Shown here in pieces: positions 1 through 13,145 of a stretch of 64,000 nt of DNA. A model generated the notes under the pieces. The model had not been told where the DNA came from, did not search any database, and saw nothing but the letters and a program-made list of their open reading frames with translations. Source of the DNA: Hydractinia symbiolongicarpus (taxonomy: Eukaryota > Cnidaria > Hydrozoa > Anthoathecata > Hydractiniidae); contig NC_079886.1 in assembly GCF_029227915.1 (NCBI RefSeq), positions 22,110,501 through 22,174,500 on the forward strand. The letters run 5' to 3'. Within the stretch, counting starts at the first letter, position 1; every line of letters starts with the position of its first letter. Both the position numbers and the translations under genes were made by a program.

Positions 1-284
1 CCTTCAAATTCCTAAAGTTGAGCTAATAGAAAACCTTTAAACTTTAATACCACCAACTTCTTTTTTGAGAGAACACAATAATTTACATTAAATTGATCAT
101 TATTGAAATCTCAATCTCAATCTAGTGGAAGCGATAAAAAATTATTTTGCTAAAAATTGCCTGGCTATCAATGACGTCTGATCCATCAAGATTTGCAGTA
201 AAACAGACTGGCCACCACCCCTTAATAACTGGAAATAAAGTACTTTGAAAAGTTACAAAAATGGTAAAAACTTTTGGAAAACCT

Positions 285-545
285 ATGGTTTTTTTTTAAT
301 CAGTTTTTTAGGTCAGTCCAGGCCTGGATTTTTTTCAAACATATATAACTTTTGATAGGCTTGTCCAAACTAAATGAAACTTGGCACACTATTGTACACA
401 ATAAAAAAACCAAAATGGCAGCAACAAAAATTTTTTTGCTTAGGTCAGCACTTTTTCTGTGACATTGGAAACTTGAAATTTGTCCAAAATGATATGTATA
501 TATCATAAAAATCAAAATTCAATTACTTTAGTTCTAGAGTAAAAT
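285..545 (+). repeat. Dispersed repeat copy, also found near 56.2-56.5 kb
   Basis: Shares recognisable segments in the same order with 56280-56480. These are 'aacttttgatagg', then '(c/t)aggcacact'-like text followed by an A-rich stretch, 'aatggcagcaa', 'ttttgctt', 'ttttctgtgac' and 'ttaattactttagttc'. It has no coding capacity. Non-coding, same-orientation resemblance between two distant sites indicates an interspersed repeat of unknown class. The rest of 1-704 is AT-rich with no gene seen. Confidence 0.6.
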
Positions 546-704
546 TTTACATTCTGTTTTAAGGGAGCAGGAAAGAGTTATTAATTAAGACATGTTTTGT
601 GCTTTTACATTCTTTTTTGTTAAACTAGTCCACTCTCCTAAAAAAAGGCCCAAAATTGTGGGTAATTTGGTTAGTGGCCACTCTGTATCATAGTTTTCTT
701 TTAG

Positions 705-2574
705 TATGAACATTGTGTAGAAGAGCCATGGGAAGCTATCAACCTGTCACATTTAGACAATGCGAACAATTGTTACATTGGTGGAAAAGGTACTGAAAAC
801 TATTACTAATATTTTTATATCAAATTGACATTTTGCTTGTATAATCTTTTTATGCAGATAAGTGAACTATCGTACACCTGTTCTAAGACAGTAACTCTAA
901 TGTTCTATCACAAAAGAAACATTCAACATTTTAATAAAAATCCTATATAGTATAATAATATAGTAGTAATACCAATGTTTTTAACTCTTTTTTTTAAAGA
1001 TGTTACTTAGTTGTCATTTGCTTTAAGAAGAAGTACCATCAGCCCTTTAATGAGATATATAAAAGAACAAAATAAATTGAAAAAGGCTGCTTATTACTAT
1101 TGTTGCATTTAAGTTTCAACCCTTTTGTTTAAACTTCATACGATTGCATTTTCAAGATTTTACAACAAAATATGGGTTTGTTTAATCTTTATACCTCATT
1201 TTTGATGATTTCATAACTAAATATGGTTTGGTAAAGTTCCATATGATCTTGTTTTGATAATTTCAAAATAAAATATGACGTTGTTTAGGTTCAGTACAAT
1301 CGTATTTCATGGTTTTAGAGAAAGATATGGCGTTCTTTAAAGGAAAACTAACCATTAAGAACAAGTTGGCCTAAATTTTTTTTATAGTGTGATAAGAGTT
1401 ATGGTGAGACTTGGTTCTCAAGATATCTAAGGTCAAAGTGGTTTTATCGCTGCGATGACAGTGTCGATAAGGACATTCTCATCGATAAATTACTAACTAG
1501 TGTGATGTAATTCCATGGGGAAGTAACAATTACACTCTGGATGACCGACGCAAGGAAATGCTGAAAGAATAAATTGTAATACGTCTCTTCTGATTGTCTG
1601 AGGTCGACTCCACATTATTCAGAAAGAAAACTTCTTAAGTGCAACAGTTTTTATATTTGCTCTCACAATCACCTTGTTTTTATGTTTGACTTACAATTTA
1701 TCCCAACTATTTCTTCTCTTGTTTCGTCATACACATGAAATGCACTAAACAGCCCATTTTCAAATATTTCTTTTGTTTCTCTATATCAATTTTTTTAAGA
1801 AATATATGCTTATATATGTTTTTTTACTTTTCTTCTAAAACATTATTCCTCACATTATTAGCAGACTTAACATTAGGTTCATCTACCTATTGTATTGCTT
1901 GCCTTTATTTTTATAGACAATGAAGTAGATGACTGCAGTGACAGTGATGACAGTGTTGACAGTGATGACAGTGATAACACCGATGACAGTAATGGAGATA
2001 GTAAGGATGATGATGTTCAAGATGATGATGTTCAAGAAGATTCTTTTTTTGAGGTTAACAATTTTCTTAAGTTTGTTTTTGGCTATATTTGATACATATG
2101 CTTTATCATTTTCAAAGAAAGGTGAAAGGTGAAAGTAGAATTAGTTTTTTGGTAATCAGAAATAACTAGTTATTTTTAGACGTTTTTTCTGATAATGTGC
2201 AATATCAAATATAAACAATAATAGTATGGCATATGTAATTTTTTTATTTTATGCTGTTTGATTGTCCAGAAATTGTGCCTATACAGAATTCCATGCTTTT
2301 CTTGTAGAGTGAATGTGAAGACTTGGAAATTCAAGAGGAGAATCAGGAGAGCTTCCTTAGTTTTGATACACCTAATCAAAACAACAAAAGCATTACAAAT
2401 TTATTGTCAAGTTTAAGTAATGAAAGTCACAATACTTCTAATATTAGAAAACGAAAGCGAAGTGCTCTTGTGAACGAAGTCATGCAAACAAGCCTTAAAA
2501 AACATTCAATGTCAGAATCCGACTCAATCAGTCATGAAAGTTTAACTGAATCTGATTCCGATGAATTTAGTTAG
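705..2574 (+). CDS. C-terminal part of an unidentified acidic Ser/Asp-rich protein (three exons)
   Basis: Three exons join in phase. Exon 705-789 follows 'tttcttttag' and ends before 'gtactg'. Exon 1917-2053 follows 'tttttatag' and ends before 'gttaac'. Exon 2308-2574 follows 'ttcttgtag' and ends in TAG. The first exon encodes a hydrophobic/aromatic segment beginning YEHCVEEPWEAINLSHLDN. The second is a run of Asp/Ser (about 20 Asp in 45 residues). The third is Ser/Asn/Glu-rich with a basic RKRKR patch that could be a nuclear localisation signal, and ends in an acidic Ser/Asp tail. A poly(A) signal AATAAA sits at 2593-2598. The N-terminus lies left of 705 and probably outside the window. I do not recognise the family. 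The acidic tail and basic patch suggest a nuclear protein, by inference only. Confidence 0.6.
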
Positions 2575-5242
2575 CAGTACATTAATTTCAAAAATAAAGA
2601 ATATACACGTAACGTATATTGCCCGTGTTACATGATTGTATTCAAACAAACAGCTCTAGCAATAATCTGGCAACTCTGCTTGCTACATAACTTTATGATT
2701 TTGACTATAGGCTATTGCTTAAAACAACTTTGCAAACTAATGTGCATGGAGGTGGTTTTTGTGCAGGGTTGAACAATAAGGGAATCGGCTTAAATATCCT
2801 AATCACGTTTTTTACATCTCTTGATTGTTTATTCCAATAGTCCTTTTATGAATAAACTTGTCTCAGATGTAACTAGTGGCTGCTTCAAACATTGCCATGC
2901 ATCTTGTTCTATTGTAAAACTAGGTAAAGTGAATTAACAAAGAGGCTCTGTGTAAGAGAGCACACATGACGATTAAAAATATTCTCCAGTCAGCATAGTT
3001 TCTTATAAATATAGGTTTCTTATGTATTTAATAAAATTAAGCTAACAATAGATGGAAATGTCTTACCTTCACCATGCAAATTTTTCTCATCAGTGAGTCC
3101 CCAGTGATGTTTAGCCTGTCTGTTTTATTTTGTAAATTACAAAAGTTTGAGTACCAGTGAAATTGGTAATTGGTAGATCCTAGACTTAAATGTAAGGATA
3201 TCAGGTCATGGTTATGCAGTGTTGGCCAGCGAACATAGAAAGTTAGCGAGAAAAGTCAAGTCACATAATTTTGACATTCACGTAATACGGATGGTATACA
3301 CTACATGATATTTAAATGCCCTAAAAAGTGTTAATAGAGCTTAATGCAATAAAAATCACAAGTAAACAAATAAAAGAAATGTCATGGGTAACGAGAGAAC
3401 TTAGATTTTTATACAGTCACTTCCAAAAGAAAACAGTACAATGTAATGAATATATGATAATGTTCTAAATTATTTCATTTTGAAATCTTTACTTATCTTT
3501 AATGATTTTATTGTAATTATGTTTGTTAAGAATGTCAATTTTATATAAACTATTAACTGCATATGTTGGTTTTAGTTTAAAATATTTATTGTATTTATTG
3601 TCAAACAAGTTTAATCCTATCAATAAAAAATTTATATTTACTACCAATTTTTATTCTATCTTTCTGCTTCAAGTGGTAAAAAACTAGTAAATAATTTAGA
3701 TACGTAAATGTAAGGTTAGTATTAACCTTTTTTGTACAAAATCAAATCATGTAAACTATGTTTTTCTATCTATATTACAATACCTGTATACATCTGTCTG
3801 TCACGCAAATTGGTTCCGCAAGTAGTGAGAGGCACGTAATGCGGTATAAATAGAACGGGCGAACTTGTGGATTATTCCATGGGCCACTGACTAGTTTTAA
3901 AAAAAGGGCAGCGTGGTAGCCGGATTTTTAAAAGATTAATTTTTTTGGCCTTAAAATGCTTAAAGTGCTTTTATTTAGTCATTAGAGTTAAAACTCAACA
4001 GGGAAAAGAACAAAGAATTGACAGAGATACTTTGAAGGTTATTTTTTTCAGCATCATTATTAAAAAAATTTGTTTTGCAGGACTTTTTTCTTAACCAATT
4101 TCCCAGATTTTTACAAACACTGGTCACTCCGAAAATTTTGAAAAACATTTGAATATTGTTAAATGTGATGTGTATATGTAAAAAGAACATTGTAATGCAA
4201 GAACAAAGATTTATATTCTGTATTTATTAGAATTTAAGAGACTGTTACTTGTTCTTATTTGACACATGCCCTATGCTCCAGGTTGAAATGTAGTGCACTT
4301 TTACCAAGGGTGTAGGGGAAGATTTGTTCACCTTTAACCAGGGGTATAGGGGTAGATGTGTGCACTTTTAGGGTAAATAAAAACAAGTGCTTGTATCAAA
4401 ATTAATAGTATAAATTATGTTTGGTGTTTTGTATGCATGCGTTTATGCAAGTAAAAATGTACAGACGTAAAGAATTAGTTTATATATGTTTTTCTCTGTG
4501 TGAAGATTTTGTATGCTAACATAATATTCATTGCAAACTGACGTGGTGATGTAGTCAGTATACATTTAAGAGGCGTAGGAGGTTTATGAGTGTCATTTGA
4601 AAATAATCTCCTATGAGGAAACAATTTGCTTCTGGAATATCTATACATTCGAAATGTTTGAGTGCATATATTTTAACAGGTCTAAAGTAAAGCATATCCT
4701 TCAACAGGTGTAAAGAATGACAACAAATGTCAATATTTGGTTTGATTTGCTGAAATATGACATTCAATGTAATTGAAATCTAAAAATCTCGAAAAGCCGG
4801 TATCTTCAAAACAATTAAAAGTTCATTGGAACATTTAGACAGCCCTTAAATAATTCTTTCAGTTCTAAAACAACTAATAGGAAATCTTTTATTTTGGTTA
4901 CCATTGTGTGACACGACACTTCAAACTGAGTTTATCCCAATAAATACTTGTTTTTATCCCTTTTTTTGTCCTAAAATAATCATTTAAATTTTTAAACTTC
5001 TAGTATGTCTTTTTATTTTGTACTGAAGTTTTTTATTTGATGAACACATATACAAACCATGGATGGTTTATTACAAATCTGCTCTTATTATTGCTATCCA
5101 TGAATTCTATTGTTTAAAGAGGTATTCTATTTATACAAGGAATGAAGGGGGTATCTAATATTAATGTTCTTTGAAAAGTTAAAAAGTGTTATTATTAAAA
5201 TGGTGTGTTGTATTTATAATGATTTAGAAAAGGAGATATAAT
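2575..5242. other. AT-rich intergenic region, no gene seen
   Basis: No ORF here has family resemblance or convincing splice context. Around 3833-3897 lies a reverse-oriented copy of a short dispersed repeat ending 'ccatgggcc...ctagt', related to the copies at 8716, 40142, 42270 and 44552. Confidence 0.5.
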
Positions 5243-6851
5243 ATGTCAACAAAAAATGATGATGAATGGGAAGATCAATATGTTTTTGTTGAATTGGTAG
5301 GATTACTTGACCCAGACAAACTTTTTTTGTGCACTACTGAAAACACTGCTTTATTGGTGAGGTTTCTTTAGAGCTGCTAAAGTTTTATCATTGTTAATTG
5401 CACATCTTAAGAAACAGTGACGTTTATTAACAAAAGTCAGTTATTTTGCTTGTAATGTAAAACTAAGCTGTTGGATGTGCAAGTCCATCTTGTCTACAAT
5501 CTTGGACAAAAATATTAAGACAAAGGCAGTATTTTATCATTTTTTAAAATATGGACATAAGCGTCAATGCTCTGCAGCCTAAAGACTGCAAATTTGTTGC
5601 TTTTGCATATGGTTAGGCTAGACAAGAGTCTTTAAAATTTGCTACTTGTATTCTCTACCACATTCACACAACGAAATAATCCCTGTCTGGGTCAACAAAG
5701 GTTCCAAAAATTGTGGAAAATGGCCATGCTGAAGTAAGCAACAACTACCACATTTAAAAATTTAGATTTAATCAAATAAGCTAAGCCCTAAGTCCAATCT
5801 CAACATTGACAAGTAAACCATGACAGATTAAAGATGCATGAATCTGATACAGGCTATGCGATTACTTGTGGTGGCGAACTTTGAAATTAGCTGTCTTGTC
5901 TTAACATACCTTGACCAAGATTGTATACAAATATGGCTAAGTAAATTTTGTTTTTTAAATGTACATATATATTTTTGCAAAAGTTTGTTTTATTAAATTT
6001 TCTACTAAGACAAAGTTACTAAGTTTGTAAATAGTTCTTAAGCTTTTTAGCCCTCAGAGTAACTTGCCTCTCAATTAAATTTTATCCTGTTTGCATGTAA
6101 TCATACCCTTGGTATTTCCGTATACTTTATCTGTAATTTTACCCTGGGGCGGTTGTTTTTTTGAGACATGTTAAGATCATACTTAAGTGGCTTCATTGTG
6201 AAATTGCACCCCGAAGCAATAATAAAATTTTTAGTGTATAATTACACAGATGAATTTCACCATAGTCAAGGTGAATTTTCTTTTTGATGACTTTTGCCTT
6301 TGCATAAAAATAATAATCTCTGTGCAATTCACATATACATGTACACACTGTTGTAGCGGTGACGATAACCACCCGCACAGCATCCAACATTATTGCAAGT
6401 TTGAATCCATGAGAATATTTAATTAGAAATATTGAATATAATTAAATGAATGATTATAGTAATTGTGTTCACTTGTTCATTGTGTATGTTTTTTCTATTT
6501 TAGGGGATTGATGATGAAGTAACTGTCCTGAAACTTGGAAATTACACATTTGCTGGTAATTATGAAGATTCTTTTGGTAGTATGGTATTTTTTGAAGAAA
6601 TCGAAAACAAGTCAGAAAAGTCTTTAAAATACCACTCCCACGCAACAAAGGTTTTAAAGACATCAAGAGTGTTTTTAAAACCAAAAGAAAAATTGAAGTC
6701 TCTTCCCTCTGAATTGATTGAGAAGGAAAAAAATGTTGGATCAAATATAGAAGTACAGGTCAATGTCTCACAATCTAAAGATAACACACCTGATATTGAT
6801 CCAATTGCCAAAGAAATAGACCATAATCCTGAAAATTCTATGGACTCATAA
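5243..6851 (+). CDS. GTF3C6: General transcription factor 3C subunit 6 (TFIIIC 35-kDa-type subunit)
   Basis: Two coding exons, 5243-5356 and 6504-6851, are joined in phase 0 by a gtgagg...ctattttag intron of 1,147 bp, giving about 153 aa. The protein starts at an ATG in a short Asp/Glu-rich leader, then shows the TFIIIC_sub6 pattern: 'YVFVELVGLLDPD' in exon 1 and 'GIDDEVTVLKLGNYTFAGNY' in exon 2, followed by EDSFGSMVFFEE. This matches the human family pattern of V-L-V-x-L-x-G, then L-G-I-D-T, then F-x-G-x-Y-E-D-x-L-G-T. The C-terminus is Lys/Glu-rich and unstructured, and shorter than in vertebrates (about 213 aa). In other eukaryotes this subunit belongs to the TFIIIC complex that binds A and B boxes of tRNA genes in the nucleus. 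There are no coding disruptions. Confidence 0.85.
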
Positions 6852-8862
6852 GATCTGCATTACTTGTATTATCGTCAACGTTCTGAAGACCACTTGCTGA
6901 AATTGCTTTTTTGTGGTATGCACAAAAAACTTGGAATGGAAAACATTTACACCAACTATGAGATATCCATTAACAAATAATGTTGTGAAAGAAAAATGAA
7001 ATGTCCATTTGATAACAAGTATTTTCTTAATTTTTACTTGCTTAAGGGCTTACATTTTAGCGATATTTATTATTTTGTTGCTTTCTATCATTTAAAGAAA
7101 AGGTTGAGGTGTGACAACAAAATGTCTCTGTCTGATATATATTATATATATGTCTGATTCTTAAGCATAAATTTAATTGAGTTTTTTTTAGAGTTTGTGA
7201 GCTTTATGATTGCTTCTTCACCACACAATGTGAAAAAGGTAATAGAAAAGAATATCATCAAAAATCATAAATATAACCAAAACCTTCCAATTTGAAGGTT
7301 TTTATGAGAACCCATTTACAATTTTCATCTTTTTAAACAGTGGGAACTCTTACAATATTTTTTTGACAATCAATATATAGCATCATACTTTAATTTCTTG
7401 TTCGTTAAAAGAAACATAGATTAATGCTCCTTGGTGGAATATTAAAGATTTCAACTTTTGATAATTCTATTTCTTTTTTGGTGGTTATTGAATATGTGAA
7501 GGATTACTATCTTGTTTGTTGCCAGTTCGTGAAATACTGCTTTCAAATATTTTTCTCAAGTTTCCCTTTGCACAACCTGCGAAAACAATCCTGTTATGTT
7601 TTCTTACCATTCTACAGAACATGACATTTGTTGGGTGAAATGCAAACCTTAAGTAAGCTCATTTTTCTACCACTATCAACATTTTAAATGTACATTCTTG
7701 TTTAAGACCTTCATGTTTCTTTGCCAAATTTTGGATATGAGCGCCCGTCCAATTTTCAGTGTATGTTTTGTAAATAAAGCTACTGCTGTCAAGGTTCAGG
7801 AAAGTTTCTTCCTTTTACACTTTGCCTTGTGTGGTCATGTTATTAAGTACAGTGGACTATCGATGTAAAGAACCCCGATATAGTGAACTATTGATTTAAT
7901 GAACCAAATTTTTTCGTCCCCTGAACTCAAAAAACCTTGATTAGAAATTCAAAGTACTAAATTCTACAGAACATAAAAAATTAAGATTTAGAAAATTTTG
8001 TACTATCATGATAAAAGACAATTCATCTTGTATAAGCATCTTGTAAATTACATTCAAAGCCATGTTGGTGAAAGAAACATGTGTGCAAACGGAACAATAT
8101 GATGCTTATGAAGACATTGAACTGCATTATATAAACAAATTTTTTAATTCATTTTAATTTGTTGCCATTTTGCTTTTGAACTGAGTGTGCGCTATCATCT
8201 TTTCCATTCAGAAAAATATAGATTGATAAAATGGAACACTTCCAGCAATGTGGTGTAGCCTTATCTAGTCATGTAAGAATGATTAACAATAACTCGTTTT
8301 TGAAGAACAATTCCCTTCGTCAAAATTGACAGACACAACTTTTGGCAAAACAATCACCAATTACCAATTAAATTGATTTTATTGTCATTTAGGCTTGCCT
8401 CCTATCAGTCTAATACATTTTGCCTTTTCTATACACAACATTATGTATGGGAGATAAGCCTGTGCATGCAGGGGCACCATGTTAATTTGCTTGTTTAGAA
8501 ATGTTGTAAGTCCTTGTAAATTGGTTTACCCTTCACAGAAATAAGATAATTGTCCTAAATGTGTAATATAAATAGGATAGCAATAGGATAACAATGTTCT
8601 TGACAAAAGTGCTAAAAAAATCAAATTCTTAGGTCTGGCTAAGATGATTTCCTATAAGGAATGTCTGTTGTATTGCAATTTTATCAATCTCAAAATAATA
8701 ATATTAATAATAATAACTAGCTGTTTCCCGTGGAAGAATCCACTGTATTCTCATTTAATTTGTGTAGCAGATATACGTCCGTCAAAAAACAAACAATACA
8801 GCAGTGCGCATCTTACATCTGCATTATTATATAAATGACCAAAAAAATTAAAAGTGTCCAAC
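6852..8862. other. AT-rich intergenic region with possible pogo/Tigger-like transposon end
   Basis: No gene is seen. At about 7850-7930 the text 'cagtggactatcgatg' followed by 'gaac...gatatagtgaac...atgaacc' resembles the 'CAGT...tcgat(a)...cgaa' terminal repeats of pogo/Tigger-type DNA transposons. The opposite end was not found. At 8716-8745 there is a copy of the 'actagctgtt(t/g)cccgtggaa(g/a)aatccac' dispersed repeat. Confidence 0.3.
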
Positions 8863-9925
8863 AACTGCAGTACATATCACTACAGCGTGCATATTTACAG
8901 CAAACGGCAATTTGTACAAACAAATCGATGGTGTCACCATGGGTGGCCCATTATCGGTTGTATTCACAGGTTGTTTCAAGAACAAAATTGAAATAGGAAT
9001 AGTAGTTCCGAGAAATCCTAAATATTATAAACAATATGTTGATGACACCTATCACCGCCGTAAGAAAGGAGTACCAGACGAACTCTTTGAAGCTCTTAAC
9101 ACTTACCATCTCAATATCAAGCTGACCATAGAAGAGAATCCGTCTAAGTTCCTCGATACCCAGATTTCAAGAAATGAGAACGGCACTTATACATATAGTG
9201 TGTATAACAAAGAGTCAAAGTTACCCTTCCATTGATCATCTAAAGTTCCCACATAATACAAACGTAGTATAGTCAAAGGTGAACTCCATAGAGCTCAAAG
9301 AATCGGAAGTTCTTTCAATCTTGAGCTCCAAAGAATCCGCAAAAAGTTCAAAGCTGTAGGTTATCTGGTTCGTTTTATTGAAGCTCAAATAAACGCTTTC
9401 AAGCCTAATCTATCTAACAAAATGATAATCCCAGACTGGTTGTTCAAAGAAGATAAAAAAAAAGTTTTTATCCAAATACCATTCTGTCCCAAGAATGAGG
9501 GGTCAATTAGAAAAGTTGCCAAAAACATAGAATCGTTTACGAATGGGGAAGTCAGAGTTGTTTATATGTGGAAAACTACTAAAGTCAGTTCTCTTTTTCC
9601 ATTAAAGGATAAAGTTAACCACCATAACAAAGTCATTTACAAGGGAGAATGTGCGACGTGTAACACTATCTACATAGGAGAAACAATGAGAAATGCTATT
9701 GTGAGATGGAAAGAACATAACTCCAACAGTGAGAAATCCGAACCTTCTAAGCACTTAGTCAGAAATCCCGATCACGCCTTTAATTGGTCCATCTTGTCTA
9801 AGGCGCCAAGAGACACTAGAAAAAGAAAGATTTTGGAGGCATTTTTCATTTGTTCCCATAAGGCCCTCTTGAATGATCAAAAAGAGACCAAATCACTTTT
9901 GTTATTTAGGAATGGAGTTACATAG
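8863..9925 (+). pseudogene. Penelope-like element, 3' part: reverse transcriptase plus GIY-YIG endonuclease (two stop codons)
   Basis: A single reading frame runs from about 8863 to 9925, broken by a TGA at 9233-9235 and a TAA about 20 bp later. The first part is the RT core: QIDGVTMGGPLS followed by the catalytic YVDD box (YVDDTYHRRKK) and the downstream FLDTQI strand. The second part, after a linker ending 'NKMIIPDWLF', is a GIY-YIG nuclease domain: VIYKGECATCNTIYIGETMR, then R-W-K-E-H. RT plus C-terminal GIY-YIG is diagnostic of Penelope-like retroelements, which use RT for cDNA synthesis and the nuclease for target cleavage. The 5' part of the RT is missing, so the copy is 5'-truncated and dead. 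A 3' untranslated tail probably extends to about 10200. Confidence 0.9.
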
Positions 9926-11183
9926 CTTTTTATCTACACAATCGCCTGTTTTTATTCTCTATTCCCGTGGGCAATTAGTTTTTGTTTCTTTTATTTTATT
10001 TTATTTTTACACATGATGATTTTGCACGTTTTCTTTCTTTTGTTTCGCTTGTCCATGATTTTTACTTGTATTCCCTTGGGTAGAACATTTTAATTAAATC
10101 AATTAATTTATTTATTGTAGATATTTTGTATAAAGGTTTTTAGCTTAGGATATTTTTATCACTTGAAAATGTAACTCAGTTACGAAAAGCTTCGTGCTAC
10201 TTTATAAATTAAAAATAATATTTTAACATGTGTTTTTAAAACTTTTCTTATTTATTTGTTGGCTGATTTATCATAATGAAGTTTTCAAAAGCATTTCAAA
10301 ATACATCTCACCCATAAAATTTCAATCACTCAAAACGTCACATACAAAAAAAGCTGATCAATGTCAAGCACAAATCTCTCTCATTGTATATGTTAAAATC
10401 AGTTAGTTTATTGCAAACCCTACCAAAGGTTGACACAAAATGTGAAGAATAAACAATAAATTGTGCCTAAGTAGAAATTTTTATCCAAGGTGTTAAAAAA
10501 GGATTGCAAGGATAAGTTATAATGCAATAAAATGTTTTTTGATATATTGAATACGGTCCTTCCTCACCAAACTTTAGAGAAAATGTCAACAAAAAAAGGG
10601 TGTTTGAACCTGAAATTAATAAAAGTCAGTCCTTTTAGCAACTTGCATGCTGTTTTACCATCAATAAAGTAAACAAAATTTCAAATCTCACATAGTATTC
10701 TGTCACAAATGTTTTCATAAAATATATAAAAAAGTCATAATGAGTCATGTTAAACAACAGCAATCAATCTATAAGTTCGTTTTATGTCAATTTTTGCACC
10801 AAATTTGCAACACAAAATACAAATTCTAAATAATACTAAAATCTCTTACCGACGGTCTCCCACAAAAGTTTAATCAAAATGTAAAAAATAAGAGGTAACG
10901 ACAAAATTAAAGTTTGCAAAATTTAATTATTTTGGTACACATATCAACTGCATATGCCCTCTAAAACAATATTTTAATCCAAAATGCCAAAGAAAAACAG
11001 TTTGCAACAAAAATCAGTTATTTTGATGATACTGCATACACTCTTTCCCCACAAAAGCTTCACAAACTGTAAAAAAAAGAATGGTTGTAGCGAGTGCTTC
11101 TGATTAAAAAAAATCAGTTTTTTTGACATTTTGCATCTTGTCACCTATTAAATCTTATACAAAGTTTCAAAAAACTACAATTT
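9926..11183. repeat. AT-rich region with degenerate long-period repetition
   Basis: The first ~280 bp are the likely Penelope 3' UTR. From about 10260 to 11180 similar phrases recur every ~110-160 bp ('...aaaatcag-tt-ttt-tga...tgcat...cacaaaa(g)ctt...aaa(a)tgt(a)aaaaa'). This suggests a decayed tandem array or satellite. The period is irregular and I could not fix unit borders. Confidence 0.3.
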
Positions 11184-11382
11184 CGTTAAACTTTTAAAAT
11201 GTGATATAACGAAGCTTTTCTATCGCCGTTCTTCGTTTTTAAACTTTTAAAATGCGATCTAAAAAAACATTTCTATCGCCGCTTTTCGTTCTTAAATTTT
11301 GAAAAGGCGATCTAAAAAACATTTCTATCACCGTTTTTCGCTCTTAAACTTCTAAAACACGATCTAAAATAGCTTTTCTATC
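11184..11382 (+). repeat. Minisatellite, about 61-63-bp unit, three copies
   Basis: The phrase 'cttttaaaatgtgatataac' and its variants 'aatgcgatct', 'aaggcgatct' and 'aacacgatct' recur with 'cttttctatcgccgttcttcg'-like text. Three consecutive, diverged copies are visible. Confidence 0.75.
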
Positions 11383-11699
11383 AAAATTAAAGTTTCAATC
11401 TATGTTAAAATATAATAATTTCTATCGTTTAAAAGCTTTTTTAACCCGCGCAACCAACAATGCCTTCTCGCTAGTTTATTTAGTTTCCACGCAAAACTTT
11501 TGTTTAATAAAAATATTAAACAATGGCTCTTCGTGTCACACTGATAGAGTTGATAACATTTGCAATTATGCTATTGGGAATAGTTATGTTAACACTATTT
11601 AACAATAGTTACGCGCAGTTATAATCTATTTTTTCTTCAATAATCTTTTGTTCAATACGCGTAAGTTAATGACTTACAAGACTCGCAAGATAATTAATA

Positions 11700-11975
11700 A
11701 GAACAAAAATCAAACAACTACCGCCTCCGAGAAAAAGGTGTGAAACTTGAGCATACGCGTACGCTTACATCTGGACTTTACTGTAGCACATAATCCATAC
11801 ACACTGTCCTTTTTTACAACTATTATCACATGACAGCACATTCTGATGCAGTTGGAACAGAACAGTGTTTCCTTAGGCGATCCCAAGCATGTGTTTTTTG
11901 ACAGCAAATGCCTATCAGTGTCCACCCCTGTATAGGTACAATCAGTCACTGGACAGGAGATTGAGTAACTAAAAG
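11700..11975 (-). pseudogene. Decayed C2H2-like zinc-finger fragment
   Basis: On the minus strand an open stretch reads CPVTDCTYTGVDTDRHLLSK, a C-x4-C-x8-H pattern typical of a C2H2 half-finger. It is followed by a Cys-rich segment (FCSNCIRMCCHVI). The open frame is only about 90 aa with no splice-supported continuation. I treat it as a remnant of a zinc-finger gene, possibly a repeat-borne one. Function is not assignable. Confidence 0.3.
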
Positions 11976-12666
11976 TATGAATTAGTACATTGCTTGAAAT
12001 GCATCTGTAGATCTAAATTCTCTAGTCAAATGACGTTCTATGTTTGAGGTTAGTCTCTAAGATCTCCTTTTCTTCATCCATCAAATCTTTTTCATGTCCT
12101 GAATACTCATAAGGAATGTTGGGAAAATAGTTTTTATCACCCACAAGTTGTTTTTGAAGGAAGTTTCTTTTTGACTAGGGAAATGAACCATTGCTGTTCG
12201 GTCATTGCTTACCTAGGTTTTAATTTCTTAAAATGAAGTTAATCTATACTGATAGTTTTTAGATGGGATCATGCTTCTGTTGTATGTGTTAGTGATGGAT
12301 AGCTGCAGACCGTCATTATCCTGAAGACAAATTACCCCAAACATCTAAAAAAACGATGGATTAAATGCCAAACTACTCGCGTTTGATGGTTTTAAAGAAC
12401 TTGCTTTTACAATTATATTAGTTGTATCACATTGAATCGAATCCTTGTTCTTTTATGTCAGAACCTAAACAGAAAAAAATTACAATATCAAAATCTTTAC
12501 CAGGCACGGATCGAGCCAATTTTTTTACTTTAAAAAAATGTATTTTTAATCACAGTTTTACAAGGAATAATTTCCCTGTTCCCTGCATATCTCACATCTT
12601 TGCTTTTTTACAGAAGCACATAAAACTTTTGTATCAGGTACGCATGACTTCCATTTACATAGCTGC

Positions 12667-13145
12667 TTAAAAAGTAATAGGTCTTGACAGTAGTCCACCC
12701 TCATAACAAAACAGAATGTGAATATCAAATGCAGAAAATGGTTCCCTAGGTTCTATTATTTGATTAAATAACACTTGAGCCTTTTTGCATCTATAATCTG
12801 GATAACAAGAAAAAATATTCCTGTTTGAACAGGCATAGCGAAAAAGGAACAATATTTCCGACCGACTAAATTTATAATGCCAACCTCTTTTACCAAGTCT
12901 TCCTTGTTTTTGTCTGTATTAAACGCATCATTGCAGACAGACATATTAAAAACATCTTCTATAGATTTAAAGATATTATCTGTAAGATTAGGGACAGATG
13001 AAAAGAGAGGCTGCTTAAAATAAAAGTTAGCATTTATTACTAACTCCAGTGACACCAGAATGCGCAACTCATCCAGCATTACACTTCTCCCATACAAATA
13101 CAAAGCCATGGAACTATACAGGCAATTTCCATTGACCTGAGACCT
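12667..13145 (-). pseudogene. Vertnin/OTU-like protein fragment, frameshifted
   Basis: The minus-strand frame at 13145-12756 begins VNGNCLYSSMALYLYG, resembling the 'D-G-N-C-L-(F/Y)' nucleophile motif of OTU-type and vertnin-like proteins. It continues LDELRILVSLELVINANFY, a conserved-looking helix of that family. The C-terminal part (CSNRNIFSCYPDY, then LFNQIIEPREP) is found in another frame (12852-12667), so at least one frameshift separates the halves. The first catalytic-site residue is V-N rather than D-G. This is most likely a decayed copy of a multicopy invertebrate gene or a gene carried by a repeat. The assignment is from motif memory only. Confidence 0.4.

Noticed and set aside
1895-2132. 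Two alternative frames across the Asp/Ser repeat (DSDDS versus TVMTV)
   Set aside because: Only the Asp/Ser frame is in phase with the flanking splice sites; the other is a repeat shadow.
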